Part shown: one piece after another, positions 20,923 to 33,800 of the stretch | Layout of the letters: every line of letters begins with the position of its first letter | Position numbering within the stretch: the first letter of the stretch is position 1 | NCBI GenBank assembly: GCA_037783545.1 | Contig: JBBELK010000514.1 | Span: 496,001-560,000 of the forward strand | Length of the DNA stretch: 64,000 nucleotides | Direction of reading: 5' to 3' | Source of the DNA: Henricia sp. BOLD:AAB3569 | Taxonomy: Eukaryota > Echinodermata > Asteroidea > Spinulosida > Echinasteridae | Program-made: the position numbers and the translations under genes | Notes under the pieces: generated by a model | Database searches by the model: none | What the model was told of the DNA's origin: nothing | Seen by the model: only the letters and a program-made list of their open reading frames with translations

Positions 20923-23419
20923 AGCACTGGAGCCTCAATTTTGTAGGTCAATTCTATCCCAGTCACAACACAACGCCCATACTAGGCCCATGCACAGGGA
21001 GGCCTGGTGATTATGTTTACATGTATCAACCACAAATATTCCAGCCATACCAGTACATATCTTTGGCTCCATATTTAGAAACAGAATTCTTGGGTGCCCA
21101 GCTTTTCTGTGTGGTTTCGCATGCCACCACTTTAAATGGGCAGTAGGTACATTTCTCCTTCCAATAGAATGTTAAAATTATTTGCATACATGTATTTACA
21201 AAATATTCATTCCAGACATTTTGTATCCTGTGTAACATAAACTGAGAAATTAAATTTTTCCTAATTAAAAAATTGCATTCAGCATTTTGTATAAGTTTTT
21301 CTGTATAATGCCATTAGGCTACATGTACATCGAAAATGTTAAAATTCAAACAGTAAATAGGGCCTATTCTAATACTTTGCATTTTCAAAAACTAATTCTA
21401 TTGGTGCACGTTTTTGTCATCCACATGCACATATATATGCAGGCATTTTCAGAGATCATTTTACTAAAAACAGGTTTTTCTCAGAAAATACCAGCAAAAC
21501 ATGTTTTTCTACCAAAGCAGTTCACATTATAAATACCACTTCATGGCGTTAAGTGGAAAAATAAACCCAGAGGAATTACAAATTTTCCAGAAAAATGAAA
21601 ATATGTGTCGTAATAAACTTTTACGTCAGAGTCTAATGCAAGTCTAGCAGTTGGGCGACTATGCTACCTAAGGACATGTCAAAATAAGCCCAGTTGAAGT
21701 GATTATATATGTATCACCCAGCAACCATCAATTACACAGGCATACGAGTGCGTCACTCGCCACCGAGACCTACGCAACCACAACTCATTAATATTCATGA
21801 AATTCATGCGGGGGAGAGGGGCGACTCAATAATTTGCCATTTCGTGCTAGCGTGGGCTCCCTTGACACGACGACAAAATGTTTTATTCCTTCTTTAATTT
21901 TTATCCTGCGAACCAAGCTTTCCCTGTTAAAATTCAACTATTTTTAGAATTTGACACGAACGAACGTGATTAGCATACGCAGCCCCACCAGCGGTACACA
22001 CTTCGGCCTATTGGCATTGCTATCACGTACGCGACAGGCAGACGTAGTTTGGCGTAGCTGTGTTTACGAAGTCTATATAGTCCTGTGGGGCTATTTATAG
22101 AACTGGGTCCAATAATAACTGCATTGACTGGGAGAGGTTGTGGGCAGGTCAGTGCTTGGGATGCATCTTTCAGCACAGACCCATTGCTACACATGTTGTA
22201 ATGGGGCGGGGCCACTGGGTATTATTCTATGGGGCGGGGAAAAAAATTTTTGAGTTATGAATTGTGATCTTGTCAATTTTGATGAACCTACATTAAATTT
22301 TGCTTAATTTTTTTGCACATTCTTCAAGAATACTATAGTTGTTGCTACGAAAGCTCATGCACCATTTATTTTTGATTATCTTTTTAAGTGCTATATCATA
22401 TCAATTTCTTGTATAAGATTTTAATTGTAAATTTTCTTACAAATATTGATGTTTGATGTGTAAATATTCCAAAAATATGTGTGGGTAGTCCGAGCCTTAT
22501 ACATGTACGTGTGTTGGTCTTGTTCCCTAGAACCTGCACACACGTACACAAGCCTTGGGCAGGCCTCGACATTAACTCAATAACTGAGGCCTCATGCCCT
22601 GCTAAATTGGCCCCGATCAAGATATAAGCTTAATTATAGGCCTACATTTTCCGAGACCAACTTGGCCAGCATGCCTGTATACCAGCATGCCCGAGGCTTG
22701 CATGCACTACTAACCAGTACACATTTGCAATGAAACTGCCTCTCCAGTAGGCCTCAGTGCCCTTTGAAATTCAGACAAAATCATGACCAAATTTGACCTG
22801 CCCCTTATTTACATAACATCGAATTAGCCTATGCAGCAAAAACATTGCAATGCTGAAAAAAAAACGACAACAAAAATAATGCTTCATGTCCACATTATAA
22901 ATAAAACCATCTGGACACATTTTGAAACAACTGAAACGAGTTATACCCCCTTGACAAAATTATACCAAGCACAACACGTATGTCTCGATTTCCAAGAAAG
23001 AAAGACATTCATATTTAAATATATGCAAATCAGGCAATTTTGTTGCCATGGTAATTTCTTGTCCAGGTTCGTTAAAATTAATCTTTGGGGTAAGACCTCG
23101 AGAGTGAAAGCGATTAGCCACCGAGATGTGCGTAGGAGTTTAAAGTGATGCCGGCTACCCTGTGTGTATGCGTCGTCATGGAAACCAGATGTAAATATAA
23201 ACAGTATCACTTGGATGCTAGGCAACACTTAAGTAAATATTGGGTGAAGGTGGGGGAACGAGCACGAGATGATGCAACACACAAAAGCCACAAACAAAAG
23301 AAATAGTCAACCCTTAATTTGACAAATTGGATGGCAGCTTTTATGGCAAAATGGGATAAGTACCACAAGAGAATGCCAAAATATAGGCGTACATGTACAT
23401 TTGCATAGTTTAAAAAAAT
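20923..23419. other. Intergenic; no gene or element recognised
   Basis: About 2.5 kb. Short AT-rich open frames only. Contains many ACATGTA and GGCCTAC motifs. A CpG-richer patch lies at 21960-22240, but no exon or promoter could be supported. Confidence 0.3.
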
Positions 23420-23660
23420 ACTGACCAAGAGATTGAGGAGGCCGAGAGATGTAACATACACTGTATTTTATCAGTCAGTAACGTGTAAAACACCTCTTGT
23501 AGAAAGGGTGACTGCACCAGCCTCCGTAAGAGCCGATGAGGCAGGGTGCGCCACTTTGTATGAAGTGCCTCCCTGAGCTCCTGCACTTCCAGAGCTGTTT
23601 GGGGGACATGCAGCTCCAGAGGTTACATGTAACTCATCCCACGTAGGATTATTCATGTTA
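23420..23660 (-). pseudogene. Tc1-like transposase 3' fragment
   Basis: The minus strand reads QELREALHTKWRTLPHRLLR followed by RLVQSPFLQEV. This resembles the C-terminal end of Tc1/mariner transposases, where an (E)AL..EW..IP...(I)..L(V).SMP motif precedes the stop. Related fragments are at 17226-17345, 18545-18690 and 47490-47630. The rest of the transposase is missing. Confidence 0.5.
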
Positions 23661-23756
23661 AAAATCCAACAGAAGTTTTATGATAGCCATTAACTACATG
23701 TACAGGATTCTCCAAGAAACAGGACATACGCTTCCAGAGCGCTTTTACCGACTCGC

Positions 23757-23960
23757 TGTGACCGCATTGGACTTTTCGTCTCGGGAAAGTTACCTGAGAA
23801 CTTTTCCTGGGCAGCAGTTGGCCAGGAAAAGTAACCACTGGACTCGGGAAAAGTTCCTGAGAGGAAAACGTCGTGGGCTGTACGCACTGGACTTAATATG
23901 GGAAAAGTACTCATCGTCTTGGAAATGTTTTCCCAAAAAATGTCCAATGCGGACAGTCAC
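23757..23960. mobile_element. MITE, GTGACCGCATTGGAC ends
   Basis: Left GTGACCGCATTGGACTTTT is mirrored by AAAATGTCCAATGCGGACAG and GTCAC on the right. Subterminal CTCGGGAAAAGTT motifs repeat in both orientations. The CCAATGCGGACA core recurs in other elements (35331-35350, 44093-44927). Confidence 0.7.
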
Positions 23961-24798
23961 TTAGCAAGTACTCAAAACAAGCACATGTACAAATTCTCTA
24001 GTTGGAAACTTTCATGGCCCTACATTGGAAAAATGACTTGCCTCACACAATTTATGTTGAAATTGTCGCTCACGCTTAATTGACATGTTAAACAATTATT
24101 CTGATATGACTTCAATAATTTTGCTTCTAACAGAAACTTTATTCAGTTCACCCAATTGCTAAAAAATGCCCTAGCTTGGAACAGCCATGTATGGTTTGGT
24201 GGTTTTTAAATTTCTGGTAAAACCTTTTTTAATAAACCAATTAGGTTTTTTAATTCCTCACCCAAAAATGTATGTAATTCTTGATGCAAAACAAGTAAAC
24301 ATTTCCTCGAAATATGGACATCATGAACCTCTGACCAGTTTTGTTTTGACACAACATAAATTTATAAAAGTACATGGACCCCAGCATGTGCATGTATAGT
24401 GTGCATAATAAAAAACTACTGCACACAATCATGGAGAAAGACACAATGTACAAAAATCCAATTTGTATTGTGCAATGACCTTTCTGACAACATTTTCCCA
24501 TGGATTGGTAAAAACAAAACAAAAACAAAGGAAACAGAATGGCCTTCAATCTATCCTGGTGTGAAAAAGGGGCGGAGCTACCGCTAGCCAATCACAATAC
24601 TCCTTTCATCACGTACACATATGATTATGGACACAAAAGCATTATCTAACAAACAGCCTTGATTCATAAAAATGTCTGCAATAAGGGATTTGGCCTTGTG
24701 TTTTGCAGCAGGCGGCCTGCTGCCTCTTGTTTGGGTTAATTGGGTTGTGGCTGTCAGCCTTGGTTCAAGAAAACAAAGCCTAATGGTACTTGTAGCCA
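23961..24798. other. Intergenic; nothing recognised
   Basis: AT-rich to 24550, then a less AT-rich patch with GCCAATCACAAT at 24586-24597. Confidence 0.3.
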
Positions 24799-24890
24799 CG
24801 TGATTGGACAACTCGGACAGCTGGTCTCTTGTGATTGGATAACCAAGACAACTGGTACCTTGTGATTGGATAACTCAGATAGCTGGTTCC
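24799..24890. repeat. 31-bp minisatellite, three units, each with an inverted CCAAT
   Basis: Three units of about 31 bp, each starting GTGATTGGA and including CAGCTGGT or CAACTGGT. Each holds ATTGG, the complement of a CCAAT box. With GCCAATCAC at 24586 and GTGATTGG at 24799 this clusters four CCAAT motifs within 300 bp. An open frame on the plus strand follows to 25048 (ICFNAVRTATIQGSLDCDHC) but has no ATG. Confidence 0.7.
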
Positions 24891-25048
24891 TGGGGAAGAG
24901 ACTGAACACCTGGGGCATACTTGAGACAGTATCATCACTTGAACCTCTTCAACAGAACAAACCTGTAATATGTTTCAATGCTGTACGTACTGCAACGATC
25001 CAGGGAAGTCTGGATTGTGATCATTGCAACATGGCAAAAACGAACTGA

Positions 25049-25790
25049 CAAGCAAGGCCACATACAGTGGAACCATACTGACAGAAATTAACAGGAAAAT
25101 CATTAGTAGGAGTAGATGGCTTTGGACTGATAAGATATGTCCAGGCGGTCAATGACCCTGCACTAAAATCTAATGGCTTACCAGGCATTTCCAAAGCAAG
25201 GGCATTCTCTTAGATGGCTTTGTCTCCATGTCTGGCTTTCTTGCTTGTGGCTTAGAAATGGAGTGACGAAACCAAAGTCATGGGCATCAGCTTTGCATTT
25301 TTGTGGTTTTGCTGGTCACTGGTTTTTCTGATGAAGCTTCCATTTTTAATCTAGAAAAAATTGCAACAAAAAGAGGTACAACCTGAGGCAGTTATCAAAT
25401 GATTAATTTATACGACTCAAAACAATTTGTCCCAAATTGTTGGATTTTTGTGTTTTCCCTATTAAGGTATAGGCCTATCTGATGAGCTTTTGTTATCACT
25501 TATCAGATATGCTTTATTGATTTACTGTAAAAAAAAAAACCACAAAATCAAAGCTACAAAAAAATGCAACTTTTGGGAAAATTTCTTTTGTGATTCTATT
25601 TTTGTGTGAACAGTGTAAAGCCAAAGATCTGTGCATCAAAGTCAAGGTATACAGCAAGGGTTGTACTGGTAATTTGCAGAAAATCTACATGTGCATTGTG
25701 TTCGGGGCTTGAATCTTAAGAAAAAAAATCAAACCAACGCAATATTTGGTATGGGGTTTAACCAAACATAGGATGGAAGAAAAACAAAAT
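25049..25790. other. Intergenic; nothing recognised
   Basis: No gene, RNA or repeat could be supported. Confidence 0.3.
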
Positions 25791-25796
25791 CATATG

Positions 25797-25872
25797 GTCT
25801 TCATTTGGGATTTGAACCCAAGTCTTCTGGCAAATCAGACAAGATGCTCTACCAGCCGAGCTACGAGACACA
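25797..25872 (-). pseudogene. tRNA-like pseudogene or SINE head
   Basis: The minus strand has a perfect box A (TAGCTCGGCTGGTAGAGCA) and box B (GGGTTCAAATCCC), with D and T stems that pair. The anticodon stem does not pair and the acceptor stem is poor, so a working tRNA is unlikely. Confidence 0.6.
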
Positions 25873-26115
25873 GTAGTAGGCCAATACTATACTCTCCTTA
25901 GATTGTCCCTCGGCTTATTAAGGAACCCAACTGTTCTTTCGGTGTTGCATGGTTGCGCAAATGACCATAATGAACACAATATTTGGTATTGTGCCTAATC
26001 ACCACAAAAATGAAATAACCAAACAATTCATGAGAGAAAAAAAAAGTGGTCCCTTCTGGAATATTTCAAAATGGTTATTTCATTTCCATGGTGATTAGGC
26101 ACCATACTAAAATTA

Positions 26116-26602
26116 TACAGTCAAACATCGTAATAAAAGCACTGCTACTGTAATACAATTAACATTCTGCTTATAATGGGGAATCAGGTAGGCGGAGCAG
26201 TTTTCTCCTCGCCTTCCACCAATGTGGCCCTGGTTCGATCGATTCCCATCTGGGTCAGTATGTGGATCGAGTTCTCAGTCCCTGCTTGATTCCGTGAGGT
26301 TTTCCCCACACGTTTGTGTGCGGGGTTTTAATCCCACCTCTAAAACTGAGAATTTCTTCCTGTTCTCTCGTACTTCGTGGCCCAGCTAAAGAACCTCCTA
26401 GGTGGCTACATGGCAACGATTTACGTCGGCAAATCCTTCAGCAACTCTATTCCTTTAGGGGATCATACGAGAGAGAGATTCTCAGGTCCCAATCTTTTGT
26501 TCTTCATTGTTTTTATTCCTGATAATACAAGGTTCCTGTTATAACAACATAATTATCTGCCATTAAAGTCCCAAGGACCTCTAGGGACTTTTGACTGTAT
26601 TG
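26116..26602. mobile_element. MITE (ATACAGTCAAA ends) carrying a SINE
   Basis: Left ATACAGTCAAACATCG and right ACTTTTGACTGTAT. The sequence either side of the SINE (CATTCTGCTTATAA, then TCTCAGGTCC) is contiguous in a relative at 20200-20335, giving an approximate empty site. Confidence 0.6.
26188..26478 (+). mobile_element. tRNA-related SINE, copy 1
   Basis: Has a box B-like CTGGTTCGATCGATTCCC, a conserved CCCCACACGTTTGTGTGCGG hairpin and the end TTTAGGGGATCATACGAG. About 70-75 percent identical by eye to 45375-45690. Confidence 0.7.
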
Positions 26603-27255
26603 CCTTTGTTTGTAAAATGCGGCACAGATTGAAAATTACTCAAAGCAGTATCCCAATTAGAAGAGAAAAAAACTGAATTACAATCCTTTAGGCACAATGA
26701 TCTTGCACATTATTGTAATAATTTGTTTCCTCCTCCAAAACCCAAACAACAACAGACTGACAACCTTGGCTAAATGCATTTATCAGACAACCACTTGGCA
26801 GACATGGCTTAACCCCTTCACCCCCACTTGTTCCTGTTCTTGTAAAACACCTCCTCAGCCCAGTCCTCCCCCTAGTTATAGGAACAAACCACAGGAAATG
26901 CGTGTAGTCTGATGAGGCACCAAGGTTGAGAACGTGACTGACCTAATCACCTGCGAGCTCCAAGCCTGGAACTGATCAATTTGTGCAATGTTGTTATAGT
27001 CAGTCAACAGCCGACCAAGTTATGCCAAGTTTCTAGTGAGCAATTAACTGACTGTATTTGAGTCAGCGATTGTTTGTCCCGGTTGCTTAAAAAAAAAATA
27101 GGTGAATCAGTACAATTCAGGGGCTAGAATTTGATCTGGCTAGCTCTGGAGGATTTAATTTGCATTATTTTCACACAGCAACCTTTTTTTTCGGTGTAGG
27201 TAGCAGGCTTTGGGCCATCTCTTGAAAATGATGGTAAAAGCCAATCCTATATAAA
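26603..27255. other. Intergenic; nothing recognised
   Basis: No gene or element supported. The plus frame at 26697-26912 is proline-rich by composition only. Confidence 0.3.
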
Positions 27256-27670
27256 GTATACCAAGCAACGAAAGAAATGCAAATTTTAAAGCCCCTGTAC
27301 ATCATTTACAGTGACCTGAAATTTTACTTCACGAGTTGACAAGAAAAACCCGACTAAAAGTGTTGATAGTAGTAATGGTAACAAACACCACAATTTAAAT
27401 TAGGGGTCCAATTTTGGTGTCCCTGTTACATTTTACATCTTGTTTTTGTAAATTCAGGACACATTCGTTAAATACTTTCCATCTCAAAGAGTGAGTACAT
27501 AAAGTACAATTCATACAAAATGGTTTAAAAGCCATTTTAATGATTTTTGTGCGAAATTTCTTTTGTAATTTTAAAAGTCGACATCAAAATAAGGTTATAA
27601 CAGCTTCACTTTGCATGACTGCATAAAACTTCTGAAAGTGGAGAAAAGTTTTGTTGCTCGATCGGTATAT
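27256..27670. mobile_element. MITE, TATACCRAGCAACRAAAGAA ends
   Basis: Left TATACCAAGCAACGAAAGAA; right TTTTGTTGCTCGATCGGTATA. Same family as 49522-50043 by its ends. It contains part of the TTAA MITE of the 8780 family from 27286. TA-like borders would suit a Tc1/mariner type. Confidence 0.6.
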
Positions 27671-27792
27671 TACTTATTAGCCTTTATATTAAAGTGCACT
27701 GATAGAAAAATTGAGAAAATTCTATGCCTACAAAATTCAGGGATACAGACGACCATAAGCCATGGAATAGGCCTGTAGACACATCGATATCT

Positions 27793-28183
27793 GGGCAGCT
27801 CCACGGTGTTGGACGTACACTTTTGACACTTTGACAGGGTGTATTCTTAAAGCTACAATTTGAAAGTGGATTGTCAGTCCATTAACAGGCAAGTGGTAGT
27901 TAGTACGTTGATTTAGTAAAAAAATCTTTGTTGTCCTATAGAAACACCATAAAAATATCAATTTCTCTGCCGTACGTCCGGCCGACACCATGGTATTTGA
28001 CCCACTTTCTAGGGCAACAAAGGTTTTTTGGGGCTAGTTGTTTTTACGAAATCATTGTACTAACTACCACTTATCTGTTAATGAACTAACAATCCACTTT
28101 CAAAGTATAGCTTTAAGAATGCACCCTGTCATCAAAGCAGGTCAAAGTGTCCAAAATGTACGTCCGACACCGTGGAACTGCCC
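27793..28183. mobile_element. Foldback with roughly 125-bp arms
   Basis: Left arm GGGCAGCTCCACGGTGTTGG to GTGGTAGTTAGTAC; right arm from about 28048 ends CCGTGGAACTGCCC. Arms match over about 125 bp with some indels. The 140-bp centre is unrelated. No coding sequence. Confidence 0.8.
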
Positions 28184-28836
28184 ATCTGCCCAACAAACTA
28201 GGTACTAAACTGGTTGTGCTGTCATTTACTTGACAACCTAATTATTGGCACAGTGAAATCATTCATCATAATGAAACCAGGATATAATTTGCTATCAATT
28301 ACGCCCTGCACTACTCAAAAAGGGGAAGTATAGCTTCATTACTAAACTGGACCTTTGCGGGGACTTCCCCAAAATATTCCGCCAGCAGCAAACTGTAATT
28401 GAGAAAATGCAGTTTAAACAAACTTAAGGATACACAAACAGCTCAAACAGGATAGGTTTTGTTTTACATATAATTTCCTTTTATGATATTGTTTGGTTTT
28501 GATGTGATCACAAAGTTTTGTATCAACAATAAGCCCACGCCATGCTCAACTTTGTAATTTGGAAACAGGGAGTATAAAAGTTGTATGCAATAAATTCCAA
28601 TATAAGGTAAAACTCGGCAGGGCATGAGGCCTACAGGATTTGCAAAGTCCCAAAATTTGAAGAAAAAAAAACAACTTACTCAAATACAAGATAAAAATTA
28701 GTGGTTTCAACCGTCCAATGCAATGATTCCGTCTGCAATAATACCCTTTTACAAGAAAACAATAATTGAAAATGAATTTATAATTAATTCACAAAACTGT
28801 TGCAAACTGCTTACCAACCAGCAGGACCTGTAGTAA
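28184..28836. other. Intergenic; nothing recognised
   Basis: AT-rich non-coding sequence, no feature supported. Confidence 0.3.
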
Positions 28837-28940
28837 AATCACACTGTCAAATGAGTAGCTTCACGTTCCGACCCTAGCAGTGTCTTGAAGAAGACTCTGC
28901 TAGGGTCGGAACGTCAGGCCACTAATTTCACAGTGTGATT
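28837..28940. mobile_element. 104-bp hairpin MITE
   Basis: AATCACACTGT at the left and ACAGTGTGATT at the right; inner stem CGTTCCGACCCTAGCAG pairs with CTGCTAGGGTCGGAACG around a short loop. Abuts the next element directly. Confidence 0.8.
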
Positions 28941-28943
28941 AAA

Positions 28944-29425
28944 GGCCATTTACACTCAATTCGCCTTTGCCGAATGGAACTCCGCAATTTCCAAAAAGGG
29001 GAGTTAAAGCCGGGTAGGCACTAAGTGTGAACGCAAAAGGTGAATTGAAAAAGGCGGATCATGCAGACCCGGGTCTGATTCGCCTTTTTCAAGTCACCTT
29101 TGGGGTAGGGTTGAACCCTGCAATTGTCAAGGTCGCTTGTAGTGAAAATTTACGCTACCCGAATACAGATTCGGCAATTTGAGTGTCCTTGGGGCAGTGC
29201 CCGCTGTGTGGTAGATGTAATTGACCAATCTGGCACCAGTTCCGCAACACCTAACAACTCACGCATGCGCTGCAGTTACAACTAGTGGTGACTTTTGCGG
29301 TTTCTGAAGGCGAGTTGAAGCCGGATCGAGGTGTAGTGTAAACGCGGCAAATGTTCAGTTTTGTGGTCGCAATAAAAATACTGGGTCTGTATCCACCTTT
29401 GCCGGTTCGAGTGTAAACAAGGTGT
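28944..29425. mobile_element. GTGTTTACAC-type element, second copy
   Basis: Inverted relative to 17788-18489 and sharing its interior: GGCAGTGCCCGC, GGTAGGGTTGAACCC, GATTCGCCTTTTTC. Ends CATTTACACTCAATTCGCC and GTTCGAGTGTAAAC. Lacks the nested MITE. Confidence 0.72.
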
Positions 29426-30407
29426 TATATAAATGTGTGTGCGCACACATTTTTTACAAGGGCACCCTCTCGTGAAAGAAACTAGGGTTCCTGAGTACCC
29501 TGGTAATATGGCTCCGTTGACTGTGCAGTATAACAATGGAGCCAACCTAAACTGCATGATGGCAGTTTCGGACAATATCCTGAAAGCATGGACACAATTT
29601 TCCATTGTTTTCTCGGATATAGATGAAGTAGGCCTACTAAGCTGTCTTACACACAGGTTGGTTTTTGTCATACACCCTTAGACACACTTGGGACAACATT
29701 GTTTTTAACAGTTTTCTAATCATGTAATCATTCTTTAAGCTATAAGTGTCTGGCCAACGGTAGCTTTATTAGGGTTGCAAGACATGAAAAACTAGCGAAA
29801 AACAAACTGGCAACCTTTCAATTTACCCGAAAATCCCCCAACAAACACTTCCGAGAAGGAAATATGCCATTCTAGAGCACAAAAATGATCTCAATACTTG
29901 ATAACAACAATCGAACAATGCAGTCTGCAAAGTGGGAAAACCCCACACTATACCACCACAGAGCTTGCGTGAGTCGAGTCCAGAATCTATTTTTAGATGC
30001 CAATTCAACAAACAAAAACTAGTCTTGGTTTCTGACTAAAGTATTTTATTGCTCACTGGGAATTTTTGGGTAATAACTCTATTTGAATGTTGTTCAGTTT
30101 GAATAGTTTCGACAGAGGCCTTTCAGTTTTGTGCTTTTGTAGTTACCATGAATCCAAAACAGGAATTTATGGGAGTGTTTACAAAGAAAATGCAAAACCA
30201 AGGAATCATACTGCTTCTGTACTTCAACTAGGTCAATATGAAACAAGGATATTTATATTTTCAACTTTCAATTTAGAGGTCTTGGAATTCACCAACTTTA
30301 CTTTATGAAATGAACAAACTTGCTTTTACTAGACTATACTTTCGGTGACGTTTACCAATTGCTGATACCTATGTAAAAATGTTAACATTTCTGTTGTGGT
30401 TTAACAT
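29426..30407. other. Intergenic; nothing recognised
   Basis: Contains TGTGTGTGCGCACACA near 29433. Several short frames (29433-29681, 30087-30308) have no identifiable content. Confidence 0.3.
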
Positions 30408-30849
30408 TTAAAGGCAGTATTCATCATTGGTAATCTCAAAAATCAGAAATGTTCACAGATTTACGCCTAACTTACACAATATAAACATGATGACCGAAGA
30501 AAAATTCCCCTGAAATGGTTTTGTCTGAAGTGCTATAGTCTTTGAGAAATGAGTAAAACAATTAGTTTTCGTCTCACTTCGCCCAAGTGCCATTTCACCC
30601 CAAACCACGTACTTCGCCCGAGTGCCATTTCGCCCCAAATTACTTCGTCCAAGCACTACATCGCCTAAATGCCACTTCGCCCAAAAACCACTTCGTGCAC
30701 AGGCCGTGGTTCAGGGCGAAATTGTTCAGGGCGAAGTGGTTTTAGGGCAAAATGACTGCAAACCCTTTTTTTGACCGTTTTCTCAAATGTTAGACGAAGT
30801 ACGGAGCTGGTTTTTGCTCAGGTTGGTTTTAATCATGCATATATCTTTT
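30408..30849 (-). mobile_element. TTAA MITE (GGCGAAGTGG family), copy A, right part
   Basis: Begins at TTAA (30408-30411) followed by AGGCAGTATTCATCATTGG. The body repeats TTCGCCCNAGTGCCATTTCG-like 20-bp phrases in both orientations. Interrupted at 30850 by the LINE; about 33 bp of the same element resume at 34987-35019. The far terminus is lost or unrecognisable. Confidence 0.78.
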
Positions 30850-33800
30850 CATTTCATTTCATTTCATTTATTATTTCTCAGGGCAAACATGAAAGGTACA
30901 GTACACACAGATGAACATTGACATAAAACAAAACATTACATGGTAACACCCCTGAAGGATTGCCAAATGTGAACTAAATCACAATCGAGTGGCTCTCCAA
31001 ATGCCGCCATGCCAACACTTAAATATACATATATAAAATAAAATAATAGTACTACATTTAAAAGTATAAACAAAAAAGCATTCTTGTACAGTTATGTTGA
31101 AGTTACAATAGGGTTGCTTACAGTATAGGGGCTATGCAGGAGAGGAAGTATAAATAAATAAATAAATATGTAGACGGAATTCAGATACATTTATGATAAA
31201 ACAAAATACATTATGTACATTAATAACAGAATAAATTAGAGTAAACCCGAAACATGATGTCGCACTCTGCTTACGTGCGCACAATTCCATGGTAGTCTCA
31301 GGGTACCAGACAGCTTGTAGGACCATAGAAAAGCACGCATGTAAGCAAACCAGGACTTTTATGTTTCGGGAGTGCAGGCCTACATGTACTTAGGATGGAA
31401 ATATGATGGATTTACCGGGAGACAGAATATGATTACGCAAACTACTGAGAAACTTGGACATATTTAGTACGACTTGTTCCTTAACAACAGATGGTAAACT
31501 ATCCCATAATCTTGGGAACCTAACAAATAGGGAATGATGTAAGCAGTTAGTGCGGCCCCCCTTATGAACAAACTTAACAGAATCGCAATGCCTAGAATTA
31601 ACAGTAACATAACTGTGGATACTTACATCAAATTTATTATACAAACATTTAACAACAAAAGAAATCGACAAAAAATGAAGTCTGTTGATCAACAGAGGAA
31701 TTCCTAATTGTTTACATCTGGAAGGGTAGTCTATGTCCACATTGTTAGGTCTGGCTCTTCTAGGGAGACCAAGACAAGAACGTGTGAAACGCCTCTGAAC
31801 CTTTTCAATAAGTGATTGATGAGTGTGTAGGCTTGGGCACCAGACAGGAGCAGCATACTCCATGACAGGTCTACATAGGGAGGTGTAAAGTTTAACTAGT
31901 ACGGTGGAATTATTACTTTTAACAACCCGTCTGATAAAGCCACAAAGTTTGGTAGCTTTAGAAGTAACACTATCAATGTGATTCTTCCAACTGAGATCAC
32001 GGGAGATGATGACACCTAGATACTTGTACTGGGAAACAACTTCAAGAGAATCAGAGCCGATATTATAAATGGGACTAGGAGGGTGTCTGCTACGAGTTAC
32101 AGTCATAAGCCTACATTTCTTAGGATTAAGTGACATGTGATTAATATTACACCAGTTAATTAAATTGTTTAAGTCACTTTGAAGGATTACCGTGTCAGAG
32201 TCGGATCTTATGGGTCTATACAATACAGTGTCATCTGCATATTGTCTAAGATTGGATTGGACACAGAATGGGAGATCAAAAACAAAGATATTAAAAAGCA
32301 AGGGCCCAAGTACAGATCCTTGTGGTACACCTGAATAAACTCTTAACTGCTCTGATCTGGTACCTTGGAAGATTACTCTTTGTGATCTGTTGTTAAGATA
32401 AGAATTAAACCATGATAAAACTGAGCCACAAATACCGTATTTATGCAATTTATCTAATAATATGTTGTGGCTAACTTTGTCGAAAGCTTTAGACCAGTCT
32501 AGAAAAATTACATCGATACGAGGAGGGTTACAAACATCAATGACTTCCGCCCATTCATGATAAAGAGTTGACAACTGGGTTACACATGAACGCTTAGGGA
32601 AAAACCCATGTTGAACATCACTAATTATGCCACGTCTGCACATATGATTTACAAGGTGATTACTTACAATTTTTTCTAATGTCTTACTAACTACGGAGCA
32701 AAGAGAAATTGGTCTGTAATTACACATGTTATGTGGATCACCAGATTTGAAGAGAGGTACAACATGAGCAAGTTTCCATTCGTTAGGAATAACGCCAGAG
32801 GACAGAAAAAAATTGAACAAATTGGCAAGCGGTGTGGCTAAGCTGTCACTAGCAATGCTCAAAAACAGTGGAGAAATCTCGTCAGGTCCTGCAGACTTGT
32901 GAATGTCCAAATTGTTTAACAGTTTCCTTACTTCGAATGGGGTTACAACAATGTTGGTTAGTCTAAACTCGGAAGGGGAATGGTTGCAGGATTGAGGAGT
33001 TGAATAGGAGTGAGTGTCCCGGGTGAAGTTACTTTGGAAGATCCGGTTGAAGTTGTCTGCAATATCTAAATTGGCAGTGATTGCAGAATCAGGGTCGCCA
33101 TTATGGAAGTTGCTAGGACAGCTTTTCTTTCTTTGGCCGCTAACAAAGGACCAAAATCTCTTGGGGTTGTTGGAGCAGTTGAGGCAGAGGTCGTTTACAT
33201 ATTTGTTGTAGGACTGAGCAGAAATATATTTAACCTTATTACGTATACACTTGTACTTTTCCCACAGGTAAGTATTTGTGGGGTTACGTTTTGCAGCTTT
33301 GAAGGCGCGTTGCTTTTTCCGGCTGAGTTGAACGACTTCGCTGGTGATCCAAGGGCTCCGTTTTTTACCTTTTTGTTTGGCCATTGGCACGACATCCTTA
33401 ATCGCTGCAAACAGTAAGTCTGTGAATCTGACCCAGACTTCATCTGCATCAAATCCTGGCGAAAAGCATGTGTCCCAAGGAACGCTGTTCAATGTGTTAC
33501 ATAGCACACTGATATCTGCTTTGTTGTACTGGTAGAACATTCGAGTGATTGTTTTGACAGTATGACTCGTTTGAATTCTAAAACCGATACCATAGTGATC
33601 ACTGTTACCTAAGCCAGGTAAAGCCCGAGTATCAATTAATAAATCTGGTCGGTTAGTAAACAATAGGTCAATTGTGGAACCAGAGTTATTATCTACATTA
33701 GAATGAGGACGAGTTATAAACTCTACCAGTTGGTTTAAATTAAGAACATTGGAAATAACATGTAGTCGTTGTACGTTAGGAACAGTGGTATTTACGTCGA

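Noticed and set aside
25797-25872. Functional tRNA gene
   Set aside because: Internal promoter boxes are intact but the anticodon stem does not pair and the acceptor stem is weak.
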